NCBI GenBank assembly: GCA_947258895.1
Contig: CAMYKE010000094.1
Span: 1 to 13,931 of the forward strand
DNA: 13,931 nt
DNA from: an uncultured Pseudomonadales bacterium
GTDB lineage: Bacteria; Pseudomonadota; Gammaproteobacteria; Pseudomonadales; IMCC2047
Direction of reading: 5' to 3'
The first letter of the stretch is position 1. Every line of letters begins with the position of its first letter. A program made the position numbers and the translations under genes. Positions 6,651 to 13,931 of this stretch are shown here, piece by piece. The notes beneath the pieces were generated by a model. The model saw only the letters and a list, made by a program, of their open reading frames with translations, did no database searches and had not been told where the DNA came from.

Positions 6651-9317
6651 ATGTCCGCTGTGCCAATAAATCCAGATGATGATGTCCAGGAAACCCGTGA
6701 ATGGGAAGAGTCCATTGAGGCCGTAATCAAGGCGGTCGGGCCTGAACGGGCCCAGCATCTGTTAACCAGGACTTTTTCAAAAGCGTACGAGGAAGGCGCC
6801 GAGCCTCCCAGCACCAATCGAACTCCCTACCTGAATACCATTCCCGTTTCCGAGCAGGTTCCCTACCCCGGGGACGTTGAGATGGAAAAACGTGTTGCCG
6901 CGTACATGCGCTGGAACGCGATGGCGATGGTGGTGCGCGCTAACCGCGATCCTGCTGAACCGGGTGGACACATTGCAAGCTTCCAGTCTGCTCAGGTTAT
7001 GTACGCGATTGGGTTTAATCACTTCTGGCATGCTCCCAGCGAGGAGCACGGTGGCGATCTGGTTTACTTTCAGGGGCATGTTGCACCGGGTATGTACTCC
7101 AGGGCGTTTCTTGAAGGCCGGTTAACAGAAGATCAATTAAGCAAATTTCGCCGCGAAGTGGATGGAACGGGGTTGTCTTCTTATCCTCACCCCTGGTTGA
7201 TGCCGGAATTCTGGCAGTTCCCGACGGTATCCATGGGGATTGGTCCAATCTGTGCGATTTACCAGGCGCGCTTTATGAAATACCTGGAGAACCGCGGCCT
7301 GATAAAGGACACCGGCCGTAAAGTCTGGTGCTTTATCGGCGACGGTGAATCCGACGAGCCGGAAACTCAGGGTGCGATAGCTCTGGCGGTTCGGGAAAAA
7401 CTGGACAACCTGGTTTTCGTTATTAACTGTAATCTGCAGCGCCTGGATGGCCCGGTCCGCGGCAATGGAAAAATTATCCAGGAACTGGAAGGTAACTTCC
7501 GCGGTGCTGGCTGGAATGTGATCAAGGTGCTTTGGGGCTCTGGCTGGGATGCGTTGCTGGAAAAAGACGACAAAGGCGTGCTCCGCAAGTTGATGGAAGA
7601 AACGGTGGATGGCGATTACCAGACCATGAAAGCTAACGGTGGTGCCTACATCCGCGAACACTTCTTTGGTAAATACCCGGAAACGGCGGCCATGGTTGCC
7701 GATATGACCGACGACGAGATATACAATAATCTCGCGCGTGGTGGTCACGATTACGACAAGATGTATAACGCTTACCTGCAGGCGCAAAATAGTGATCGGC
7801 CCACATTGCTGCTGCCCAAGACCGTCAAGGGCTTCGGTATGGGTGAGTCGGGCGAAGGCATGAATATCAGCCACCAGCAGAAAAAGCTGGCAACGGAAGC
7901 AATGAAAAAATTCGCCGGGCGTTTTGATATTCCGGTGACTGACAAGCAGATTGAAAACTGCGAATTCATATCGTTTGAAGAAGGTTCACCCGAATACAAC
8001 TACATGCACGAGCGTCGCAAGGAGTTAGGCGGCTACCTGCCCGCGCGCAGGTTGAATGCGGATGTGCTGGAGATTCCGCCGGTCAAGGAAATGTTCAAGA
8101 TGCTCATGGATGACACTGGCGAACGCACCATGTCAACTACCATGGCAATTGTGCGAATCCTGGTTGCGATCGCGCGGGACAAAAAGCTTGGTCCCAGACT
8201 GGTGCCTATCGTTTGTGACGAAGCGCGCACCTTCGGGATGGAGGGTATGTTTCGCCAGATCGGTATTTACAATCCGCTGGGGCAGCAATACACCGCCCAG
8301 GATGCGGGCAGCATTATGCCTTATAAAGAGGACAGCAAAGGGCAGTTGTTGCAGGAAGGTATTAACGAGGCGGGTTCCATTTCGTCATGGATCGCCGCAT
8401 CCACCGCCTACAGTAATCATGGCATCACCATGATTCCGTTCTACATCTTCTATTCGATGTTTGGTTTTCAGCGTATTGGTGATTTTGCCTGGGCAGCGGG
8501 CGATTCGCGTGCGCGTGGCTTCCTGATTGGTGGCACCGCTGGTCGAACCACGCTGAATGGCGAAGGTTTGCAGCACCAGGACGGACATAGCCAGATATTT
8601 GCCAACTTCATTCCGAACTGCGTCTCCTACGATCCGACGTTCCACTACGAAGTGGCTGTGATCGTGCAGGATGGTATGCGTCGCATGTACCAGGAGCAGG
8701 AGAGTGTGTGGTATTACCTGACCACCATGAATGAAAACTACAGTCACCCGGCGATGCCAGAAGGCGTCGAGGAAGGCATTATTAAGGGTATGTATAAACT
8801 TAGCGAGGGTGCAGGAAAAGGACCCAAGGTGAACCTGCTGGGCTGCGGTACCATTCTTCGCGAATCGATAGCGGCGGCGGAAATGCTTAAGGAAGAGCAT
8901 GGAGTAAGCGCCGATATCTACAGCACCACCAGCTTGAACGAATTGTACCGTGATGGTGAGGCTGTAGTGCGCTGGAACCGCTTACACCCCACCGAGAAGC
9001 CGAGACAAAGTTGGGTGGAACAGTGTTTGGGTTCCTCGCCCGAACCGACCGTGTGCACCACGGATTACATGAAACTGCAATCCGAGCAGATTCGACCCTT
9101 CGTCAAGGGTATCTACCACACGTTGGGGACCGATGGCTTTGGTCGATCTGACAGCCGTAGCGCACTGCGTAACCATTTCGAAGTGGATCGTAATTATATT
9201 ACGGTTACGGCACTGAGTGCGCTGGTCGATGCGGGCGTCAAAAAGCCGAAAGATGTTGCCGATGCAATTAAAAAATACGGGATTGATCCCGAGAAACTAA
9301 ATCCGCTTTACGCATAG
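6651..9317 (+). CDS. aceE: Pyruvate dehydrogenase E1 component (homodimeric type) AceE
   Basis: Thiamine-diphosphate enzyme that decarboxylates pyruvate and passes the acetyl group to lipoyl domains of E2. It has 888 residues, one more than E. coli AceE, and is full length. The cofactor motif starts GDGESDEPE at G230 and ends near NCNLQRLDGP, matching the family closely. The mobile active-site loop GESGEGMNISHQQKKL carries H408, equivalent to E. coli H407. Other family stretches include GHIASFQSAQVMYAIGFNHF, GRTTLNGEGLQHQDGHS and DGFGRSD near the C-terminus. The start is clear: GAGGTGA at 6637-6643 is a near-perfect SD seven bases before ATG. It is the first gene of the operon, followed 21 bases later by aceF. 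Confidence 0.98.
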   Translation: MSAVPINPDDDVQETREWEESIEAVIKAVGPERAQHLLTRTFSKAYEEGAEPPSTNRTPYLNTIPVSEQVPYPGDVEMEKRVAAYMRWNAMAMVVRANRDPAEPGGHIASFQSAQVMYAIGFNHFWHAPSEEHGGDLVYFQGHVAPGMYSRAFLEGRLTEDQLSKFRREVDGTGLSSYPHPWLMPEFWQFPTVSMGIGPICAIYQARFMKYLENRGLIKDTGRKVWCFIGDGESDEPETQGAIALAVREKLDNLVFVINCNLQRLDGPVRGNGKIIQELEGNFRGAGWNVIKVLWGSGWDALLEKDDKGVLRKLMEETVDGDYQTMKANGGAYIREHFFGKYPETAAMVADMTDDEIYNNLARGGHDYDKMYNAYLQAQNSDRPTLLLPKTVKGFGMGESGEGMNISHQQKKLATEAMKKFAGRFDIPVTDKQIENCEFISFEEGSPEYNYMHERRKELGGYLPARRLNADVLEIPPVKEMFKMLMDDTGERTMSTTMAIVRILVAIARDKKLGPRLVPIVCDEARTFGMEGMFRQIGIYNPLGQQYTAQDAGSIMPYKEDSKGQLLQEGINEAGSISSWIAASTAYSNHGITMIPFYIFYSMFGFQRIGDFAWAAGDSRARGFLIGGTAGRTTLNGEGLQHQDGHSQIFANFIPNCVSYDPTFHYEVAVIVQDGMRRMYQEQESVWYYLTTMNENYSHPAMPEGVEEGIIKGMYKLSEGAGKGPKVNLLGCGTILRESIAAAEMLKEEHGVSADIYSTTSLNELYRDGEAVVRWNRLHPTEKPRQSWVEQCLGSSPEPTVCTTDYMKLQSEQIRPFVKGIYHTLGTDGFGRSDSRSALRNHFEVDRNYITVTALSALVDAGVKKPKDVADAIKKYGIDPEKLNPLYA

Positions 9318-9338
9318 CGTTTATTAAGGAGCATAACG

Positions 9339-10919
9339 ATGTCGGTTAAAGAAGTGATGGTTCCGGATATTGGCGACTTCAAGGACGTTGATGTCATCGA
9401 GGTGCTGGTATCCGCAGGAGACACGATCGCGGTAGATGATCCGCTGGTTACCCTGGAAACTGATAAGGCCTCTATGGAAGTCCCGTCCACGGACGCGGGT
9501 GTGGTAAAGGAAGTCAAGATTAACGTTGGCGATAAAGTATCTGAAGGCTCACTGGTATTGATCCTTGAAGGCGAGGGTGGCTCCAGTGCCAGCGCTGCAG
9601 AAGCGCCGGCGGCGGCTCCGGCTGCCGCGCCTGCTGGAGGCGGTGGCAGTTCCGAAGTGAAGGTGCCTGATATCGGCGACTTCAGCGACGTTGATGTTAT
9701 CGAGATTCTGGTCGCTGTTGGCGATACCATCGCCGAAGAGGATCCCCTGATAACCCTGGAGACCGATAAGGCGTCGATGGAAGTCCCGTCGCAGGCCGCC
9801 GGCGTGGTCAAGGAAATCAAGATTAATGTCGGTGATAAGGTTTCCGAGGGAGATGTCATTCTGCTGGTTGAAGGTGCCGGCGGCGGCGGTGCTGAAGCAC
9901 CAGCCGCGGCTCCGGCGGCGGCCTCAGCACCTGCGAGTAGCGCAGCGGCGGCGTCCGGCGCTGCAGCGACCCCCTCGGCGGTAAGCCTGGGTGGCGTCAT
10001 CTATGCGAGCCCGGCGGTCCGCAAACTCGCCCGCACCAGCGGCGTCGATTTAACCAAGGTGCCGGCTACCGGGCGCAAGGGCAGGATCACCAAGCGGGAT
10101 GTTGAGAACTTTCTCAAGGGTGGCGGTGCGGCGGCACCTGCCAAGAAGGCGGCTGGTGGGGCTGCAGCACCCGCCGGCACCATGGGCATCGAGCCTATTC
10201 CGGTCCAGGACTACTCCAAATTCGGTGAAGTCGAAGAGTTCGAGATGCCGCGCATCAAGAAGATTTCCGGCGCGCATTTGCATCGGGTCTGGGTCAATGT
10301 GCCCCACGTGACTTTCCATGATGAGATCGATACCACCGAGCTCGAAGCGTTTCGCCAGTCCATCAAGAAAGATGCCGAGAAGGAAGGCGTCAAGGTAACG
10401 CCGCTGATCTTTATGATGCAGGCGCTAACCAAGGCGCTGCAAGCATTCCCCAACTTTAACGCGTCCTTGAGTGCCGATCCTGGCGTATTGATCCGCAAGA
10501 AGTACTACAACATCGGCATCGCCGTTGATACCCCCGGAGGCCTGGTGGTACCGGTAGTCAAGGATGTTGACAAGAAAGGCGTGTTCGACCTGGCCAGAGA
10601 CCTCGCTGAGATCAGTGCCAAGGCGCGCGACGGCAAGCTCGGTGCAGCGGATATGTCGGGTGGTTGTATGACTATTTCCAGCCTGGGTGGTATCGGCGGT
10701 CGCGCCTTCACGCCGATTGTCAATGCTCCGGAAGTGGCCATCCTGGGTGTGACCCGTTCCTACCAGGCTCCGGTCTGGAATGGCAGCGAATTTGTACCCA
10801 GGTTGATGTTGCCGGTTGATCTCTCCTTCGACCACCGTGTGGTCGATGGTGCGGAAGCGGCGAAATTCGTCGGCTACTTTGGTTCCATCATGGCGGATTT
10901 TCGTCGCCTTGCGCTGTAG
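9339..10919 (+). CDS. aceF: Dihydrolipoyl acetyltransferase E2 of pyruvate dehydrogenase, AceF
   Basis: Core of the PDH complex, which transfers acetyl groups from lipoyl lysines to CoA. It has 526 residues. Two lipoyl domains (about residues 4-77 and 106-178) carry the DKA motif with lipoylation sites K43 and K144. Ala/Pro/Gly-rich linkers separate the parts. The peripheral-subunit-binding domain starts near Y222 (YASPAVRKLARTSGVDL). The catalytic acyltransferase domain fills the second half and ends with SFDHRVVDGAEAAKF, where H499 and D503 are the family's catalytic HxxxDG. E. coli AceF has three lipoyl domains and Azotobacter three, so two is within the known range. AAGGAG before the ATG is a strong SD. 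All parts are present and I see no damage. Confidence 0.97.
   Translation: MSVKEVMVPDIGDFKDVDVIEVLVSAGDTIAVDDPLVTLETDKASMEVPSTDAGVVKEVKINVGDKVSEGSLVLILEGEGGSSASAAEAPAAAPAAAPAGGGGSSEVKVPDIGDFSDVDVIEILVAVGDTIAEEDPLITLETDKASMEVPSQAAGVVKEIKINVGDKVSEGDVILLVEGAGGGGAEAPAAAPAAASAPASSAAAASGAAATPSAVSLGGVIYASPAVRKLARTSGVDLTKVPATGRKGRITKRDVENFLKGGGAAAPAKKAAGGAAAPAGTMGIEPIPVQDYSKFGEVEEFEMPRIKKISGAHLHRVWVNVPHVTFHDEIDTTELEAFRQSIKKDAEKEGVKVTPLIFMMQALTKALQAFPNFNASLSADPGVLIRKKYYNIGIAVDTPGGLVVPVVKDVDKKGVFDLARDLAEISAKARDGKLGAADMSGGCMTISSLGGIGGRAFTPIVNAPEVAILGVTRSYQAPVWNGSEFVPRLMLPVDLSFDHRVVDGAEAAKFVGYFGSIMADFRRLAL
9348..9872 (+). repeat. Tandem lipoyl-domain repeat in aceF
   Basis: Two copies, 9348-9569 and 9654-9872, encode near-identical domains (VPDIGDF..VDVIE..., LETDKASMEVPS, INVGDKVSEG). 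They are separated by an Ala/Pro/Gly linker. They resemble the two copies in the downstream E3 gene. Confidence 0.85.
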
Positions 10920-10991
10920 CTGGTGACGATCGGGTCGTAAACGGGTGTGCAGTAAAACAATAAGGCTAATCAGAATTAAGGTAGAACAGGT

Positions 10992-13007
10992 ATGAGCAAC
11001 GTAGTTGAGGTCAAAGTCCCGGATATCGGGGATTTCAGTGGGGTTGATATCATCGAGGTCCTGGTGGCTCCTGGTGACGCCATCGATGTCGATGATCCGT
11101 TACTAACCCTGGAAACAGATAAAGCTTCAATGGAAGTTCCGTCGCCTTTGTCCGGTACGGTCAAGGAAGTAAAAGTGGCGGTGGGCGACAAGGTGTCCGA
11201 AGGTGATCTGGTGTTGATGCTGGAGACCGCCGATCAGGCCAACGTCGCCGCGGACGAGCCGCATCCCAAGGTCCATGAATCGGGTGCTACGACAGCGGCG
11301 CCGGGTGATGCCGGGGGCGGTTATGGCGGTGGTTCCCTGGAAGACGTCAAGGTGCCTGATATTGGCGATTTCTCAAACGTTGATGTGATCGAAGTCCTGG
11401 TCGCAGTGGGTGATGTGATCGAGGAAGAGCAGGCCCTCTTGACACTCGAGACCGACAAGGCCTCGATGGAGGTGCCCTCTTCGCATGCGGGAACCGTGAA
11501 GGAACTGAAAATAAGTGTCGGCGACAAGGTCTCCCAGGGTGATTTGATCCTGACCCTCGAGGTTGCCGGTGGCGCGGCAGCAAAACCGGCCGCGGCGGCT
11601 GCGCCCGAAGGGGCTGCTGACGCAGCGGCTCCAGCCGCGACTGGCGGGTTCCGGGCGGCGGACCTCGGTAAGAAAGTGGTACTGATAGAGAAGTATTCAA
11701 CCCTCGGTGGGGTGTGCCTCAATGTCGGTTGTATTCCGTCGAAAGCGTTATTGCATGCTGCAGGCGTTATCGAGGAGAGCGAGCACATGGCCAAGCATGG
11801 CGTGAGTTTCAGCAAGCCCGAGATCGATATCGACAAGCTGAGGGGATTCAAGGACAGTGTTATCGGCAAGCTCACCGGTGGCCTGGCCGGTCTGGCCAAG
11901 CAGCGCAAGGTTGAAACCGTTAACGGGTACGGGAATTTCCTCGACAGCTATCACATTGAAGTGGTCGATGACTCGGGCAAAAAGACCGTCGTCGGATTCG
12001 ATGACTGCGTCATTGCGGTCGGCTCCGTGCCCGTGAAACTGCCCTTCATTCCGGATGACCCGCGGATCGTGGATTCCACCGGTGCACTGGAACTGGACGG
12101 TGTTCCCGAGCATATGCTGGTTATAGGTGGCGGGATTATCGGACTGGAAATGGCTACGGTATACCATGCCCTTGGTGCCAAGATCACTGTGGTGGAAATG
12201 TTGCCAGGTATTGTTGCCGGCGCGGACAAGGACATCGTCAAGCCACTGTTTACCAAGCTGAAGAAACAATACGAGAACATCATGCTCGAAACCCGGGTAA
12301 CCGGCGTCGAGGCTAACAAGGACGGGTTAAAGGTCACCTTTGAAGGCAAGAACGCGCCAGACAAACCGCAAACCTATGATCGCATCCTGCTCTCGGTCGG
12401 TCGTGTCTCCAATGGCGGCAAGATTAGTGCCGAGAAGGCCGGCGTCAATGTGGACGACCGGGGCTTTATCGCCGCGGACTCCCAGCTGCGCACCAACATC
12501 AGCAATATTTACGCCATTGGCGATGTGATCGGGCAGCCGATGCTGGCGCACAAGGCGGTCCATGAGGGTAAAGTGGCGGCCGAAAACTGCGCCGGAGAAA
12601 CCAGCTACTTCGATGCCATGGTCATTCCCTCGGTTGCATACACTCACCCGGAGATCGCCTGGGTTGGCGTTACCGAAACGGAAGCCAAAGCCAAGGGCAT
12701 GAAGGTTGGCAAAGCTTCATTCCCCTGGGCAGCAAGCGGCCGCGCCTTGAGCCTGGATTATGACCAGGGTATCACCAAGCTGATTTTCGACGAGGAAACC
12801 GAGCGTGTAATTGGCGGAGGCATCGTGGGACCATCGGCTGGCGATCTGATTGCAGAAGTTACGCTGGCAATCGAGAATCACTGTGATCCTGCCGATATTG
12901 GTCTGTCGATTCATCCGCATCCGACGCTGTCTGAAACAGTCGCATTCGCTGCGGAAATGTTCGAGGGTACGATTACAGATTTATATGCACCAAAGAAGAA
13001 AAAGTAA
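10992..13007 (+). CDS. lpd: Dihydrolipoyl dehydrogenase E3 with two N-terminal lipoyl domains; FAD-binding GxGxxG segment missing
   Basis: E3 reoxidises dihydrolipoyl groups and passes electrons through FAD to NAD+. This 671-residue protein begins with two lipoyl domains (about 6-78 and 117-190; sites K44 and K156), an arrangement like the one-domain lipoyl-E3 (p64k) of Neisseria. An Ala-rich linker (191-219) follows. The E3 part has the redox disulfide GGVCLNVGCIPSKALL (C242, C247), the NAD-binding GGGIIG (379-384), the second FAD motif IYAIGDVIGQPMLAHKAVHEG and the HPHPTLSE dyad (H643, E648). At G219/F220 the linker joins directly to FRAADLGKKVVLIEK. In other E3 proteins this segment is preceded by a beta strand and GxGxxG, for example VVVLGAGPAGYSAA in E. 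coli. That segment of roughly 15-20 residues is absent with no frame change. FAD binding would be badly impaired if this is real. SD TAAGG is at 10977-10981. Confidence 0.88.
   Translation: MSNVVEVKVPDIGDFSGVDIIEVLVAPGDAIDVDDPLLTLETDKASMEVPSPLSGTVKEVKVAVGDKVSEGDLVLMLETADQANVAADEPHPKVHESGATTAAPGDAGGGYGGGSLEDVKVPDIGDFSNVDVIEVLVAVGDVIEEEQALLTLETDKASMEVPSSHAGTVKELKISVGDKVSQGDLILTLEVAGGAAAKPAAAAAPEGAADAAAPAATGGFRAADLGKKVVLIEKYSTLGGVCLNVGCIPSKALLHAAGVIEESEHMAKHGVSFSKPEIDIDKLRGFKDSVIGKLTGGLAGLAKQRKVETVNGYGNFLDSYHIEVVDDSGKKTVVGFDDCVIAVGSVPVKLPFIPDDPRIVDSTGALELDGVPEHMLVIGGGIIGLEMATVYHALGAKITVVEMLPGIVAGADKDIVKPLFTKLKKQYENIMLETRVTGVEANKDGLKVTFEGKNAPDKPQTYDRILLSVGRVSNGGKISAEKAGVNVDDRGFIAADSQLRTNISNIYAIGDVIGQPMLAHKAVHEGKVAAENCAGETSYFDAMVIPSVAYTHPEIAWVGVTETEAKAKGMKVGKASFPWAASGRALSLDYDQGITKLIFDEETERVIGGGIVGPSAGDLIAEVTLAIENHCDPADIGLSIHPHPTLSETVAFAAEMFEGTITDLYAPKKKK
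11007..11561 (+). repeat. Tandem lipoyl-domain repeat in the E3 gene
   Basis: Copies at 11007-11225 and 11340-11561 encode domains very similar to each other and to the two in aceF (KVPDIGDFS, LETDKASMEVPS, VGDKVS.GDL). They suggest duplication within the operon. Confidence 0.85.
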
Positions 13008-13108
13008 CGAGCAGGCCGCCGCTTGCCTGGTGTGAGCAGTGGGCGTGCTAATTGTGGGCCTTTCTTGAAAAGAGTAATTTACAATTTAACCTAGTGGAGA
13101 TAGTGAAA

Positions 13109-13855
13109 ATGGGTGATCGAATAGCATTTGTAACCGGAGGTACCGGTGGAATCGGCTCAGCAATCTGTGAAAAGCTGCACGATGATGGATTTAAAGTGGT
13201 CGCGGGCTACTTTAGTGGTGGCAAGCACGAACGCGCGCAGGCCTGGCAGGCGGAGCAGAAAGAGAAGGGCCGCGACATGGAGATTGCCTATGGCGATGTC
13301 ACCGACTATGAATCTGCCAAAGCCTGTGTCGAAGGGATCGTCGAAAAACATGGTACAATTAGCGTGCTGGTTAACAATGCCGGTATTACCAAGGATGGCT
13401 TCTTCAAGAAAATGAGTCTTGAAGCGTGGAACGACGTTATTAAAACCAACCTGGACAGCACCTTCAACGTGACCCGGTTTGTGTTTGACGGAATGCTGGA
13501 ACAGGGCTACGGGCGCATTATCAATATTTCCTCAATCAACGGTCAAAAGGGACAGGCCGGCCAGGTCAACTATTCTGCTGCGAAGGCCGGTATGCACGGC
13601 TTCACCAAAGCGTTGGCCCAGGAATGCGCCAGCAAGGGAGTGACGGTAAATACCGTTTCACCTGGCTACGTAGCGACGGCTATGGTGACCGCCATCAAAC
13701 CCGAGATTCTGGAAAAGATTATCGGGGGTGTCCCCATGAAGCGCCTTGGTACACCGGAGGAAATCGGTGCGTGTGTTGCATACCTGGCGTCTGACTTAGC
13801 CGGCTATGTGACCGGTGCGAATATCGCCATCAATGGCGGTCAATATATGTTGTAA
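13109..13855 (+). CDS. phaB: Acetoacetyl-CoA reductase PhaB (NADPH-dependent SDR)
   Basis: Short-chain dehydrogenase that reduces acetoacetyl-CoA to (R)-3-hydroxybutyryl-CoA, the monomer for polyhydroxybutyrate. The start at 13109 gives 248 residues, near the 246 of classical PhaB. It has a GGAG SD nine bases upstream; an ATG at 13052 would add 19 unlike residues and has no SD. The Rossmann motif TGGTGGIG is at residues 9-16, NNAG at 89-92 and the catalytic set is S142, Y155 and K159 (YSAAK). The stretches FFKKMSLEAWNDVIKTNLDS, NISSINGQKGQAGQVNYSAA, GVPMKRLGTPEEIG and INGGQYM distinguish PhaB from FabG. The following gene looks like its pathway partner, a thiolase. It lies 101 bases after the E3 gene, so it may be in the same or a separate transcript. 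Confidence 0.93.
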   Translation: MGDRIAFVTGGTGGIGSAICEKLHDDGFKVVAGYFSGGKHERAQAWQAEQKEKGRDMEIAYGDVTDYESAKACVEGIVEKHGTISVLVNNAGITKDGFFKKMSLEAWNDVIKTNLDSTFNVTRFVFDGMLEQGYGRIINISSINGQKGQAGQVNYSAAKAGMHGFTKALAQECASKGVTVNTVSPGYVATAMVTAIKPEILEKIIGGVPMKRLGTPEEIGACVAYLASDLAGYVTGANIAINGGQYML

Positions 13856-13905
13856 CGGTCGACCGCAACTTCGATCAGCAACGTGATTAATACGGAGTTA
13901 GTAAA

Positions 13906-13931
13906 ATGCGAGATGTAGTAATTGTAGCGGC
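13906..13931 (+). CDS. phaA: Start of an acetyl-CoA acetyltransferase (thiolase), probably PhaA; cut by window end
   Basis: Only MRDVVIVAA is visible, but this is the usual N-terminus of acetyl-CoA acetyltransferases. CGGAG lies eight bases before the ATG. Its position 50 bases after phaB fits a phaBA pair: thiolase joins two acetyl-CoA and PhaB reduces the product. The call rests on nine residues plus context. Confidence 0.7.

Noticed and set aside
9308..10000. 230-codon open frame on the minus strand opposite aceF
   Set aside because: Its Ala/Pro/Ser/Thr-rich product is the mirror of the lipoyl repeats and Ala-rich linkers on the plus strand, whose coding is certain. It has no family motif.
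13012..13029. CAGGC/GCCTG hairpin after lpd as a terminator
   Set aside because: It has a five-bp stem with an eight-base loop and no T-tract, which is too weak to call.
13052..13108. Longer PhaB start at ATG 13052
   Set aside because: It would put 19 extra residues before the MGDRIAFVTGG start typical of PhaB; GGAG before 13109 fits the shorter form.

Overview
The window reads as chromosomal DNA of a motile gammaproteobacterium. The gene order flhA-flhF-fleN-fliA followed by a MotC/MotD-type stator pair is the one known from Pseudomonas and other polarly flagellated gammaproteobacteria. The second half carries a homodimeric-E1 pyruvate dehydrogenase (PDH) operon and the first genes of a polyhydroxybutyrate (PHB) locus. 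All real genes are on the plus strand, the DNA is moderately GC-rich, and I see no mobile elements, tRNA, rRNA or CRISPR. I cannot name a genus.

Positions 1-6072 are the flagellar block: the 3' end of flhA (export gate), flhF (SRP-like GTPase for polar placement), fleN/flhG (MinD-like ATPase controlling flagellar number), fliA (sigma-28), motC and a motD-like gene. The chemotaxis genes that usually separate fliA from motC (cheY, cheZ, cheA, cheB), and the parA/parP/cheW genes that usually follow motD, are absent here. The motD reading frame continues without a stop into a second transmembrane helix, a coiled coil and a DUF2802-like tail. In Pseudomonas that tail is a separate small gene just after cheW. 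A strong ribosome binding site and ATG remain at the junction, as if two genes had been fused by deletion of what lay between them.

Positions 6073-6650 are a long non-coding stretch. It contains GC-rich hairpins, then an AT-rich promoter and leader region for aceE.

Positions 6651-13007 encode PDH: E1 (aceE), E2 with two lipoyl domains (aceF) and a lipoyl-E3 fusion (lpd-like) with two more lipoyl domains. As written, the E3 part lacks its first beta strand and the GxGxxG loop that bind FAD. The reading frame joins an Ala-rich linker directly to the helix that normally follows that loop, while every other E3 motif is intact. This is either a real in-frame deletion or a sequence error, and it matters for function.

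From 13109 to the end come phaB (acetoacetyl-CoA reductase) and the first codons of a thiolase, probably phaA. The right half therefore places acetyl-CoA production next to the first steps of its conversion to PHB.
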